Source of the DNA: an uncultured Erysipelotrichaceae bacterium
GTDB lineage: Bacteria > Bacillota_I > Bacilli_A > Erysipelotrichales > Erysipelotrichaceae
Direction: 5' to 3'
NCBI GenBank assembly: GCA_903789495.1
Contig: CAIFEQ010000002.1
Span: forward strand, 17,572-81,571
DNA: 64,000 nt
Shown here: positions 53,199 to 60,752 of the stretch, piece after piece
Numbering within the stretch: the first letter of the stretch is position 1
Layout: every line of letters starts with the position of its first letter
Translations under genes and position numbers: made by a program
The notes under the pieces: generated by a model
Told to the model about the DNA's origin: nothing
The model's input: only the letters and a program-made list of their open reading frames with translations
The model's database searches: none

Positions 53199-53788
53199 TC
53201 TTCCGATTTCTGAGCCCTGTGCTCACGGATATTATAGGCCATGACCTTCTCCAGGGGCTGATCAATCCAGGCATAAGCCGCTTCGGCCGCCTGGTTCAGA
53301 ACTTTCTGATAGGTTTCCTGCTCGCTGGCCGGGACGGGAGAGAGCACCCAGTCCGGCACCAGATCATGTTCGCCCGGCTGGCTGTGGCCGACCCCGATGC
53401 GGATACGGCAGAGCTGATCCGTTCCCAGGGCATTGATGATGCTCTGCATGCCTTTCTGGCCGCCCGAGGAGCCCCGGGTGCGGATGCGCAGGGAACCGAC
53501 CGGCAGATCCATGTCATCATGCAGGATGAGCACCTCATCCGGCTGGAGATGATAGAAGGCATAGGCCTGCGAGACCGCCCGGCCGGATTCATTCATGTAG
53601 GTCTGCGGCTTCATGAGCAGCACCTTCTGCCCGCTGACAAAGACTTCTGCCGTCAGGGCTTCAAATTTTGCCGACCAGTGCGTGACTCCGCACTTCTCCG
53701 CCAGCCGATCGAGTGCCAGAAAACCGGAGTTATGCCGGGTCTTTTCATATTCCCGGCCCGGGTTGCCAAGTCCGGCGATCAGTTTCAT
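53195..53788 (-). CDS. pth: Peptidyl-tRNA hydrolase
   Basis: The enzyme has 197 residues and frees tRNA from peptidyl-tRNA dropped by ribosomes. MKLIAGLGNPGREYEKTRHN carries the conserved GLGNPG, Tyr, and catalytic His; KPQTYMNESG supplies the catalytic-site Asn, and ILHDDMDLPVG and RGSSGGQKGMQS are family signatures. Both ends overlap neighbours as ATGA. The order pth-mfd is common in Bacillota. Confidence 0.97.
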   Translation of the reverse strand: MKLIAGLGNPGREYEKTRHNSGFLALDRLAEKCGVTHWSAKFEALTAEVFVSGQKVLLMKPQTYMNESGRAVSQAYAFYHLQPDEVLILHDDMDLPVGSLRIRTRGSSGGQKGMQSIINALGTDQLCRIRIGVGHSQPGEHDLVPDWVLSPVPASEQETYQKVLNQAAEAAYAWIDQPLEKVMAYNIREHRAQKSEE

Positions 53789-54726
53789 GCCCGGGGGTCC
53801 TGCTCTTCCCCGCCGGCTGAAGTTTCCTGAACGGCTGAAGCTTCTGCCGGTTCTGCGGTCTTTTCTTCCGCAGGTGCTTCTTCGGCGGCCGGCGTCTTTT
53901 CTTCCGCCGGGGCTTCTTTCTCAGCGGCCGGTTCATCTGCCGCAGCCGGGGTTTCTTCCTCCGCAGCCGGTTCTTCTGCTTCCTGAGCTTCTTCCTCTTC
54001 TTCCGGCTTCAGCAGACCGATCTCTTCCTCCCAGCGCTTGCCCATGGCAATGCCCTGGAAATCATCGACGTAGGTCTGGCAGGCTTCTGCCTTTTCCGTA
54101 TTCCCCTGTTTCTGGTACAGGGTGGTCGCCATGACGGCCGCAATATCCTTATAGTATTGGATCAGTTCCTTCAGATAGTGCAGGTCACCATAGTCGCCAT
54201 CCAGCAGCTTCTCATAGAATGACAGACCCTGGTCCTCCAGACCGTAGTAGTATTTCCGGTTGGCTTCGCCCAGCTGCACGACCAGCTGATCCGAGAGTTC
54301 ATCCCTGATCGTATCCAGCCTGGCATAGAGGTCATCCATCCACTCCATGTTCTTCCTGCTGTAGAGATTATTGGGCGCAAAGAGATACAGCCAGAACAGC
54401 GCCGATTCCCCCATGCCCGGCAACTTGGTGCGGCCGCCGCGCTTCTCCAGCAGACCTTCCATATCGATGTTTTCCAGTCCGTCCCGGAAAAGTTCTTCAT
54501 CCTGGTGGAAGACCCCGCCCCAGATCTGCAGGGCATACAGCTTGGCCTCATCCGCAGCCGAGTGTTTCTTCGCCTTTTCGGTACTCAGGGCTTTCCTGAA
54601 GGCCTCATGATCCGAGAAATAACGCAGGATCTTGACAATCTTCTGATTCCCTCTGTTCTTCCAGGCATTATAGAAACTGAAGACGATCAGCACCAGCAGG
54701 ACCAGATTCAGCAGAATGTACATCAT
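53785..54726 (-). CDS. Membrane-anchored protein with Glu/Ala/Pro-rich tail
   Basis: The protein has 313 residues and is not a family I can name. It begins with one membrane helix (ILLNLVLLVLIVFSFYNAW), continues with a helical cytoplasmic domain rich in aromatic residues (KLYALQIWGGVFHQDEELF, YYGLEDQGLSFYEKLLDGDY, QKQGNTEKAEACQTYVDD), possibly TPR-like, and ends in about 85 residues of EEAQEAEEPAAEEE-type repeats. AAAGGAG precedes the ATG. Its stop overlaps the pth start, so it heads the operon with pth, mfd and rqcP. The tail resembles disordered linkers. Confidence 0.78.
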   Translation of the reverse strand: MMYILLNLVLLVLIVFSFYNAWKNRGNQKIVKILRYFSDHEAFRKALSTEKAKKHSAADEAKLYALQIWGGVFHQDEELFRDGLENIDMEGLLEKRGGRTKLPGMGESALFWLYLFAPNNLYSRKNMEWMDDLYARLDTIRDELSDQLVVQLGEANRKYYYGLEDQGLSFYEKLLDGDYGDLHYLKELIQYYKDIAAVMATTLYQKQGNTEKAEACQTYVDDFQGIAMGKRWEEEIGLLKPEEEEEAQEAEEPAAEEETPAAADEPAAEKEAPAEEKTPAAEEAPAEEKTAEPAEASAVQETSAGGEEQDPRA

Positions 54727-54928
54727 AAGCAGAAATGCTCCTTTTGTACCGCCATTCTACCACGCCTGGGCAGTCAGGCTAAGGACAAGCTGAGGACCGG
54801 GCATGCATGACCCGGGAAGTGCCGCCCCTGCCGCCGGAAAACCCGCCTGTGCATTGACTTTTCCCGCTGTGCCCGCTATTATTTACTGGCACTTTATTCC
54901 AAAGGGAAAGAAAACGGAGGTGGCATGA

Positions 54929-55063
54929 ATGAAACGCACATACCAGCCGAGCAAGATCAAGAATAAGTCCACGCATGGTTTCCGGGCGCGGATGAGTACC
55001 GTCGGCGGACGCAAGGTCCTGGCCAGACGGAGAGCCAAGGGCAGAAAAGTTCTCTCGGCATAA
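54929..55063 (+). CDS. rpmH: Ribosomal protein L34
   Basis: A 44-residue basic protein: [20 protein letters not shown] to [14 protein letters not shown], an almost exact match to bacterial L34, part of the 50S subunit. GGAGGT precedes the ATG; a nearby ATG four bases upstream is in another frame. It is the first gene of the rpmH-rnpA-yidC-jag set and has its own terminator. Confidence 0.97.
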   Translation: MKRTYQPSKIKNKSTHGFRARMSTVGGRKVLARRRAKGRKVLSA

Positions 55064-55067
55064 TCGG

Positions 55068-55098
55068 TACCACCGCCTGAACGGCGGTTCTTTTTTTG
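55068..55098 (+). terminator. Terminator/attenuator between rpmH and rnpA
   Basis: ACCGCC-TGAAC-GGCGGT is followed by TCTTTTTTTG. The T-run ends only four bases before the rnpA ATG. Confidence 0.85.
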
Positions 55099-55102
55099 CA
55101 CC

Positions 55103-55435
55103 ATGAAGAAGAAAAACCGGATTCTGAAATCGCAGGAGTTTCAAGAGCTGATCGATCATGGCCGCAAGGCAGTGACCTCGACCCTGATATTTTACTACGC
55201 GCCGAAGAAGGAAGAAGAAGCCCGGATCGGGATCTCCGTGGTCCGGCGGATCGGTCATGCGGTAGACCGGAACCGGTATAAACGGCAGGTGCGGATGATG
55301 TGTCAGGAGGAGATCGACTTTGCGTCTTTCCCCTGTGACGGCATCCTGATTATCCGCATGAATTACCGGGATCTCGACTTTGCCGGCAATAAAAAGAACT
55401 TTTCAAAGGCAGTCAATAAAGCTATTATTAAATAG
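55103..55435 (+). CDS. rnpA: Ribonuclease P protein component
   Basis: The protein has 110 residues and helps the RNase P RNA to mature tRNA 5' ends. MKKKNRILKSQEFQELIDHG is the usual start and RIGHAVDRNRYKRQVRMM contains the conserved RNR-x-KR motif. There is no ribosome binding site: the terminator's T-run lies directly before the ATG. The start is still secure, because the family match begins there. Confidence 0.95.
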   Translation: MKKKNRILKSQEFQELIDHGRKAVTSTLIFYYAPKKEEEARIGISVVRRIGHAVDRNRYKRQVRMMCQEEIDFASFPCDGILIIRMNYRDLDFAGNKKNFSKAVNKAIIK

Positions 55436-55457
55436 CTGTTTAAGAGGAGAAGTCACG

Positions 55458-56363
55458 ATGTCGAAACCAGCCTGGAAGAAATGGGCGGCTGTCGCATTCG
55501 CAGTAGTTCTGGCAGTCGGTCTTAGCGGCTGCCGTATTCCGACCAATGCGGACGGCTCAATCAAGTTAATTACCAGCTCGACTACGTTCTCGGACATCAT
55601 GGATTCCGAGAACTGGTTTAATGCCATTTTCGTCTGGCCGATGGCATATTTCCTGAATAAGTATTCCGGTTCTCTGACGGTCGGCGGCGCGATTGCCGTT
55701 CTGACCATTGTCATCAATGCCATCCTGCTCCTGCTGACCATGAAGAGCACGGTGGCTTCCCAGGAAATGCAGATGCTGCAGCCGGAGATGCAGAAGATCC
55801 AGCGCCGCTATGAAGGACGTACGGATCAGGCATCTCAGCAGCGCATGGCCATGGAAGTCCAGGCCCTGTACAAGAAGTACGACATCAACCCGATGTCCAT
55901 CATGCTCGTGAACTTCATTCAGTTCCCGATCATCATTGCCATGTACCATGCCGTGCAGCGTTCGGAAGCCGTCAAGACCGGCACGATGTTCGGTCTCGAC
56001 CTGTCGGTCACGCCGCTGAACGGCATCCAGCAGGGCATGTGGGGCTATCTGGTTATGTTCATCGTCATGGGCCTGGCCCAGTTCCTGGCGATGAACCTGC
56101 CCCGCTATCTGAACAAGAAGCGGATGGAAGAAGACGCCGCCAGGCATCACCGGCGGGTGGATGATTCGGTGACGGATCAGGACAGGCAGAGCCGCATGAT
56201 GAATATCTACATGATGATCATGATTCTGATCTTCGGTCTGATGTGGCCGTCTGCCATGACCCTCTACTGGACCATCAACTCTCTGGTCGGCATTGTCAAG
56301 ACCCTGATCATTCAGCGTGTCATCGCCCGGCGGGCGGCTGAAAGACAGGAGGCAAAAGCATGA
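55458..56363 (+). CDS. yidC: Membrane protein insertase YidC/SpoIIIJ
   Basis: The protein has 301 residues from the ATG at 55458 (MSKPAWKKWAA) behind AGAGGAGAAG. It is a lipoprotein (LSGC) with the YidC five-helix core: FNAIFVWPMAYFLNKY, the coiled cytoplasmic loop with QEMQMLQPEMQKIQRRYEGR, MLVNFIQFPIIIAMYHAV, and the last helices with LMWPSAMTLYWTINSL. It inserts proteins in the membrane together with or without Sec. Its stop overlaps the jag start as ATGA. Confidence 0.95.
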   Translation: MSKPAWKKWAAVAFAVVLAVGLSGCRIPTNADGSIKLITSSTTFSDIMDSENWFNAIFVWPMAYFLNKYSGSLTVGGAIAVLTIVINAILLLLTMKSTVASQEMQMLQPEMQKIQRRYEGRTDQASQQRMAMEVQALYKKYDINPMSIMLVNFIQFPIIIAMYHAVQRSEAVKTGTMFGLDLSVTPLNGIQQGMWGYLVMFIVMGLAQFLAMNLPRYLNKKRMEEDAARHHRRVDDSVTDQDRQSRMMNIYMMIMILIFGLMWPSAMTLYWTINSLVGIVKTLIIQRVIARRAAERQEAKA

Positions 56364-57079
56364 AACGCTATACCGGAAAGAACCTGGATGACATCCTCGC
56401 CCAGGCGGCTCAGGAGAAGAACTGCGACGTTGCAGACCTGACCGCCGTGGACGTGGAGGAAAAGCCAGGCGGACTGCTGGGCCTCGGTGCCCAGACCTCG
56501 GCAGACATCTTCAGCAAGGAAGATGTCAAGGAATTTCTGTTTGACTATCTGGGCAGCTTCTTCATGGGCATTGACCAGGATCTTGAAGTGGCCATTGAGG
56601 AAAAGGACAATGCCTATGTGGTCCGCATGAATGCGGAAAACAATGCCGTCCTGATCGGCAAGATGGGCAAGACCCTGTCGGCGTTCAATACCGTCGTGAG
56701 GGGTGCCGTGAATTCCGAATTCCACAAGCACATCGATGTGCTCGTCGATGTGAATCACTACAAGGAAGACCGCTATGAAAAACTGGCTTCCATGGCCAGG
56801 CGGATCGGCCGTCAGGTGCGCAGCCCCCATGTGGATGCGGAGCTGGATCCGATGCCCAATGATGAGCGCAAGGTCATTCACCAGACGCTGAACGGCTGGG
56901 ATCACATCACCACCCAGAGTATCGGGGAAGGTCCTTCCCGGCATGTCTGCATCCGCTATACGGAAGAAACGCCGGCTGCAGAAGCGGAGGAAACCGAGGA
57001 ACCGGCCGAAGACACCGGTACGGAAAACAGTCCGGCTGCCGAAAGCAGCGAACCGGAAACGGAAAATCCGGAAGCCTGA
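56360..57079 (+). CDS. khpB: RNA-binding protein KhpB/Jag
   Basis: The protein has 239 residues: a Jag-N domain (MKRYTGKNLDDILAQAA), a KH domain (MNAENNAVLIGKMGKTLSAF), an R3H domain (MPNDERKVIHQTL) and an acidic tail of about 45 residues. KhpB binds many RNAs and influences cell elongation and division. It is coupled to yidC. The acidic, Ser/Thr/Glu-rich tail after VCIRYTEETP is extra compared with short family members. Confidence 0.94.
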   Translation: MKRYTGKNLDDILAQAAQEKNCDVADLTAVDVEEKPGGLLGLGAQTSADIFSKEDVKEFLFDYLGSFFMGIDQDLEVAIEEKDNAYVVRMNAENNAVLIGKMGKTLSAFNTVVRGAVNSEFHKHIDVLVDVNHYKEDRYEKLASMARRIGRQVRSPHVDAELDPMPNDERKVIHQTLNGWDHITTQSIGEGPSRHVCIRYTEETPAAEAEETEEPAEDTGTENSPAAESSEPETENPEA

Positions 57080-57089
57080 TCGTTTACAG

Positions 57090-57118
57090 ACTCATGGTGC
57101 AGGCCATGAGTTTTTTTG
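57090..57118 (+). terminator. Rho-independent terminator after khpB
   Basis: ACTCATGG and CCATGAGT form an 8-bp stem followed by TTTTTTTG. Confidence 0.9.
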
Positions 57119-57122
57119 TGCC

Positions 57123-57449
57123 TTACCAGCGGTGCATGTCGGCTTCGTGCTTGCGGCGGTATTCTTCCTCCACTTCAGAAGGATCGATGCCGTAGCACAG
57201 CAGGATGTCATTCCAGTACATGGCCACATCGCACAGTTCTTCCACGAAATGCCGGCGGGTTTCGGGATCCCGGCAGATCGCCTCGTCGCCTTTCTTCTTG
57301 ATCACATCGGCAGCCTCACCCGCTTCGCCGATCATCCACAGCAGCTTGTTGCGCGCATGTTCCGGACAGATCGCTTCCCACTTGTCCTTATAGCGCTCCT
57401 GCAGCTCCTTCTGCATTTCCAGCATCGCTCTGACGGTCAGTTCTTCCAT
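57123..57449 (-). CDS. MazG-like nucleotide pyrophosphohydrolase
   Basis: The protein has 108 residues. WMIGEAGEAADVIKKKG and, after a loop, FVEELCDVAMYWNDIL give the two helical E-x-x-E/E-x-x-D metal motifs of the all-alpha NTP pyrophosphatase (MazG) fold. It probably removes damaged or excess (d)NTPs. It is the only minus-strand gene between khpB and dnaA and is read away from the origin. A 17-base tandem repeat that contains its ribosome binding site lies just upstream. Confidence 0.82.
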   Translation of the reverse strand: MEELTVRAMLEMQKELQERYKDKWEAICPEHARNKLLWMIGEAGEAADVIKKKGDEAICRDPETRRHFVEELCDVAMYWNDILLCYGIDPSEVEEEYRRKHEADMHRW

Positions 57450-57483
57450 ACTTGATAACCCTCTTTACTTGATAACCCTCTTT
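57450..57483. repeat. 17-base tandem duplication before the MazG-like gene
   Basis: ACTTGATAACCCTCTTT occurs twice in direct contact (57450-57466 and 57467-57483). On the minus strand each copy contains an AAAGAGGG ribosome-binding-like sequence. Confidence 0.85.
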
Positions 57484-57559
57484 TCCCTACCAGCATACAG
57501 GCTGTCCGAGGGTTTTTCCACCAGCGCCGAACGTGGTCAGCGAGAAAGAAAAAGCGTGC

Positions 57560-57977
57560 AGAGATTGTGGGAAAACCGGTTTTCCTCACGAGGTTTCAGA
57601 ATCTTTTCTCAACCGGTTTTCCACACGCATATATTTTTTCTTTTCCACAATTGTGGAAAACTGTGAATTTCGTAAATTTTCGCCTGTTCATGCGGTTTCC
57701 GGCTGTGTGTAACTCCGCCGAAACTTTTTCATTTGCATAGCCTGTCCACATTTTCCACAGGTTCCGAACAGGTGGAAAACTTATGCACTTTTTCTGCACA
57801 GAAAATTTTGTGGAAAACTGTGGAAAAGCCGGAAAGTGCCCTGCCCGTGCGGGTTCCTTTTTCTGCCCGATTGTGGAGAAATTTTTTGTTCACAATTTTA
57901 CGCTTTTTTTTCTTTTTCCACCGACGTATGATGGGAATACACAGCGTCAGCTTTGCACAAAGGGGAGCATTACGATC
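57560..57977. other. oriC: Replication origin region with TTTTCCACA boxes
   Basis: The space before dnaA is AT-rich and holds six identical copies of TTTTCCACA: plus strand at 57617-57625, 57641-57649, 57751-57759; minus strand at 57652-57660, 57809-57817, 57819-57827. Close variants are at 57565 (TGTGGGAAA), 57742-57750 (CTGTCCACA), 57771-57779 and 57872-57880. The box differs from the usual TTATCCACA at the third base. The stretch 57881-57912 is very rich in T and could be the unwinding element. A further perfect box lies between dnaA and dnaN. Confidence 0.85.
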
Positions 57978-59366
57978 ATGAGCTACAGCAGAGACCAGTA
58001 TCTGAAGGAGGTCTGGAACCGTGTTATTGCGGACCTCAGTGATCACGAGGTGGTAACACCCGAGATCCTAAATACCTTTTTCCGGCCCGCCTACATCGCG
58101 GAACTCAACAGTGAAAAGGCCATCATCGTCACTCAGAACAGCATTGCCAGGGAGATTGTCCTGCAGCAGGCGGATCTGATCGCCGCCGCTTTCGTCCAGA
58201 TCCTCGACCTGGAAAAACCGCTGCTGGTGGAAATCCGCGTCGAAGCCGAATACCAGAAGGCGAAGCAGAATGCGGCCGACAGTCCGATCTCCTCGACCAT
58301 CATCGTGGACGAAGATTTCAACAGCCTGCCCCTGCAGACCGACCAGACGTTTGAGAATTTCGTGATCGGAGAATGCAACCGGGAATCCCAGGCAGCCGCT
58401 CTGGCCTGTGCCTACAATCCAGGCAAGTACTTCAACCCGCTGTTCATCTACGGCAACTCCGGCCTGGGCAAGACGCATCTGCTCATGGCCATCGGCAACT
58501 ATGTGCATAAAGCCTTTCCGGACAAGAAAGTCTACTATATCGAATCCCTGAAGTTCGTGGACAAGGTCGTCAAGGCCATCCAGAACAACCGCATCGATGC
58601 CTTCAAGCAGTACATGAGCACCATGGATGTCCTGCTGGTCGATGACATTCAGTTCCTGGCCGGCAAGGAGAAGAGTCATGAGATCTTCTTCTCGATCTAC
58701 AACGAACTGATCAACAACCACAAGCAGATCTGCATCGCCTCGGACCGCCAGCCCCGGGAAATCAAGGGCCTGGAGGAACGGCTGATCTCCCGCTTCAACA
58801 GCGGACTGTCAGTTGGCATCGATTCCCCGGAATTCGAAACCTCGCTGGCCATTCTGCGCCTGAAGATTCAGAACAGCGGCTATGACATCAACGAAGTCGA
58901 TGACCGCGGCCTGGCCTATATCGCCTCTAACTTCTCCGGCAATATCCGGGATCTGGAAGGTGCCTGGAACCGGGTGCTGTTCTATGCCATCATGTTTCAG
59001 GAAGACAAAGGTGTCATCTCCTTTGAGACCGTTGTCAAAGCGCTGAAGGATCAGACTGTTGTCTCCGACAAGACCGGCCTGTCGCCGAACAAGATCATCA
59101 AGACCGTGGCTGACTACTATGGCCTGACCCGCCAGCAGATCACCGGCAAGACCCGGACCCGGAACATCTCCAATGCCCGGCATATCTCCATCTATCTCTG
59201 CCGGAAGCTGCTGGATCTTCCATACATCAAGATCGGCGAGGAGTTCGGGGGCCGGGACCATGCGACGATCATGTCGGCCTGCCGCAAGGTCGAGAAGCAG
59301 ATCAGCAAGGACCGGAACTATGCCCAGGCCGTGGATGAGATTGAAAGACAGCTGACTCCCCAGTGA
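57978..59366 (+). CDS. dnaA: Chromosomal replication initiator DnaA
   Basis: The protein has 462 residues from the ATG at 57978 (MSYSRDQYLKEVWNR), preceded by AAAGGGGAG; a longer frame from 57783 runs through the origin boxes and is rejected. Domain III has GNSGLGKTHLLMAIGNYV (Walker A) and VLLVDDIQFLAGKE (Walker B). Domain IV has the DnaA signature GGRDHATIMSACRKVE. The usual DHTT becomes DHAT, a change in the base-reading part, which may go with the altered boxes. DnaA opens oriC to start replication. Confidence 0.97.
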   Translation: MSYSRDQYLKEVWNRVIADLSDHEVVTPEILNTFFRPAYIAELNSEKAIIVTQNSIAREIVLQQADLIAAAFVQILDLEKPLLVEIRVEAEYQKAKQNAADSPISSTIIVDEDFNSLPLQTDQTFENFVIGECNRESQAAALACAYNPGKYFNPLFIYGNSGLGKTHLLMAIGNYVHKAFPDKKVYYIESLKFVDKVVKAIQNNRIDAFKQYMSTMDVLLVDDIQFLAGKEKSHEIFFSIYNELINNHKQICIASDRQPREIKGLEERLISRFNSGLSVGIDSPEFETSLAILRLKIQNSGYDINEVDDRGLAYIASNFSGNIRDLEGAWNRVLFYAIMFQEDKGVISFETVVKALKDQTVVSDKTGLSPNKIIKTVADYYGLTRQQITGKTRTRNISNARHISIYLCRKLLDLPYIKIGEEFGGRDHATIMSACRKVEKQISKDRNYAQAVDEIERQLTPQ

Positions 59367-59438
59367 GGACACTGTCCACCCTGCCAATCCACCAGCATTG
59401 ATGATAGAATAACCGCTGTAACATCCCGGTTCGGAGAC

Positions 59439-59456
59439 TTTTCCACAGTTTCCACA
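59439..59456. promoter_or_regulatory. DnaA boxes between dnaA and dnaN
   Basis: TTTTCCACA (59439-59447) is followed directly by GTTTCCACA (59448-59456). With the cluster before dnaA this gives a two-part origin layout as in Bacillus, or a site for control of dnaN. Confidence 0.7.
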
Positions 59457-59508
59457 GCTGTAATGGTAATGAACCAGAAAAAGAAAAAGAAATAAACAGG
59501 GGGCCTTC

Positions 59509-60645
59509 ATGAGCGACTTAAACTTCAAAATCAACCGTAACCGTTTCCTCACTGCCCTGCAGAACAATGCCAGGGCCATCTCCGCCAATTCCCCGATTCC
59601 TGCCCTGTGCGGCATTCTGATCGAAGCCGGAGATGACGGTCTGACCCTGATCAGCAGCGATGCGGATCTGTACATCCGGACGGTCCTGTCCAATACCGAC
59701 GATGAGAATCTCGGTCTGTCGATCCTCGACACCGGTTCGATCGTCATCGATGCCCGCTATCTGCTGGAGATCGTCAAGAAGATCGACAGTGAAGACATCA
59801 GTGTCGAAGTCATTGACGGCACGCTGACCCGCTTCACCGGCGGAAAGGCTGAGTTCAAGATCAACGGCTACCGGGCTTCCGACTATCCCCAGACCGATGC
59901 CAGCGAGCCGGAAAACAGCTTCCAGCTGGCCTATAAGGATCTCTCGGATCTGATCAATGAGACCGTCTTTGCGGCCTCGACCAAGGAGACCCGGCAGGTG
60001 CTGACCGGCGTCAACTTCAAGTCTGACGGCACGCAGATCATCTGCACCTCCACCGACTCCTACCGCCTGGCCAGGAAGATCCTGACAGTCAGCGCCCCGG
60101 AATTCAACGTGACCGTGCCTGCCCGCAGCCTGAATGAGGTCAAGGGTGCCTTTGCCGGCTGCACTGATATCCATGTGGCCGTCTCTGACCGCAAGATCCA
60201 GTTCCAGGCGGACGGAATCATGCTGCAGAGCAGACTGCTGGAAGGCGCCTATCCGGAGACGGAACGTCTGATCCCGAAGGAATTCTCCTGTGAGCTGGTC
60301 ATCAACCGGGAAGCCCTGATCCGGGCCATCGAGCGCAGCAGCTTCATCAAGAGCGACAACATCTTCGTCATCCGCATGCAGATGAACAGCGCTCAGGACA
60401 TCAGCATTTCCAGCAAATCCCAGGAAATCGGCGAATCTCATGAAGACCTGACGGCCGAGTCCTATACCGGCCTGCCCCTGGATATCAGCTTCTCCGGCAG
60501 CTATGTCGCCGAAGCCGCCCGCACCCTGTCCAGCGAGAACATCCACATCTCCTTCACCGGCGAGATGAAGCCGTTTGTGCTGACCAACGAGGGAGAAGAT
60601 CAGTCCCTGCTCCAGCTGGTCCTGCCGGTACGGACCTACAACTGA
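59509..60645 (+). CDS. dnaN: DNA polymerase III beta sliding clamp
   Basis: The protein has 378 residues, three similar clamp domains. The N-terminus MSDLNFKINRNRFLTALQNN and the parts EFKINGYRASDYPQTD, TDSYRLARK and the final LQLVLPVRTYN are typical of DnaN. It holds polymerase on DNA. CAGGGGGCC precedes the ATG. It follows dnaA by 142 bases that contain DnaA boxes and ends at a terminator. Confidence 0.97.
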   Translation: MSDLNFKINRNRFLTALQNNARAISANSPIPALCGILIEAGDDGLTLISSDADLYIRTVLSNTDDENLGLSILDTGSIVIDARYLLEIVKKIDSEDISVEVIDGTLTRFTGGKAEFKINGYRASDYPQTDASEPENSFQLAYKDLSDLINETVFAASTKETRQVLTGVNFKSDGTQIICTSTDSYRLARKILTVSAPEFNVTVPARSLNEVKGAFAGCTDIHVAVSDRKIQFQADGIMLQSRLLEGAYPETERLIPKEFSCELVINREALIRAIERSSFIKSDNIFVIRMQMNSAQDISISSKSQEIGESHEDLTAESYTGLPLDISFSGSYVAEAARTLSSENIHISFTGEMKPFVLTNEGEDQSLLQLVLPVRTYN

Positions 60646-60655
60646 TCCCAGACAG

Positions 60656-60676
60656 AAACAGGCCCCGCCTGTTTTT
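60656..60676 (+). terminator. Rho-independent terminator after dnaN
   Basis: AAACAGGC and GCCTGTTT form a stem with a short C-rich loop, followed by TTG. Confidence 0.7.
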
Positions 60677-60752
60677 GTTACGGACTGCAGCCGGCAGACA
60701 AGCTTTTCCGGCATAACCATGTGTATAATAGAAACACTGAAGGAGTTCACTG

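Noticed and set aside
57783..57977. N-terminal extension of DnaA
   Set aside because: The extra 65 residues would be coded by the DnaA-box region; the usual DnaA start and AAAGGGGAG are at 57978.
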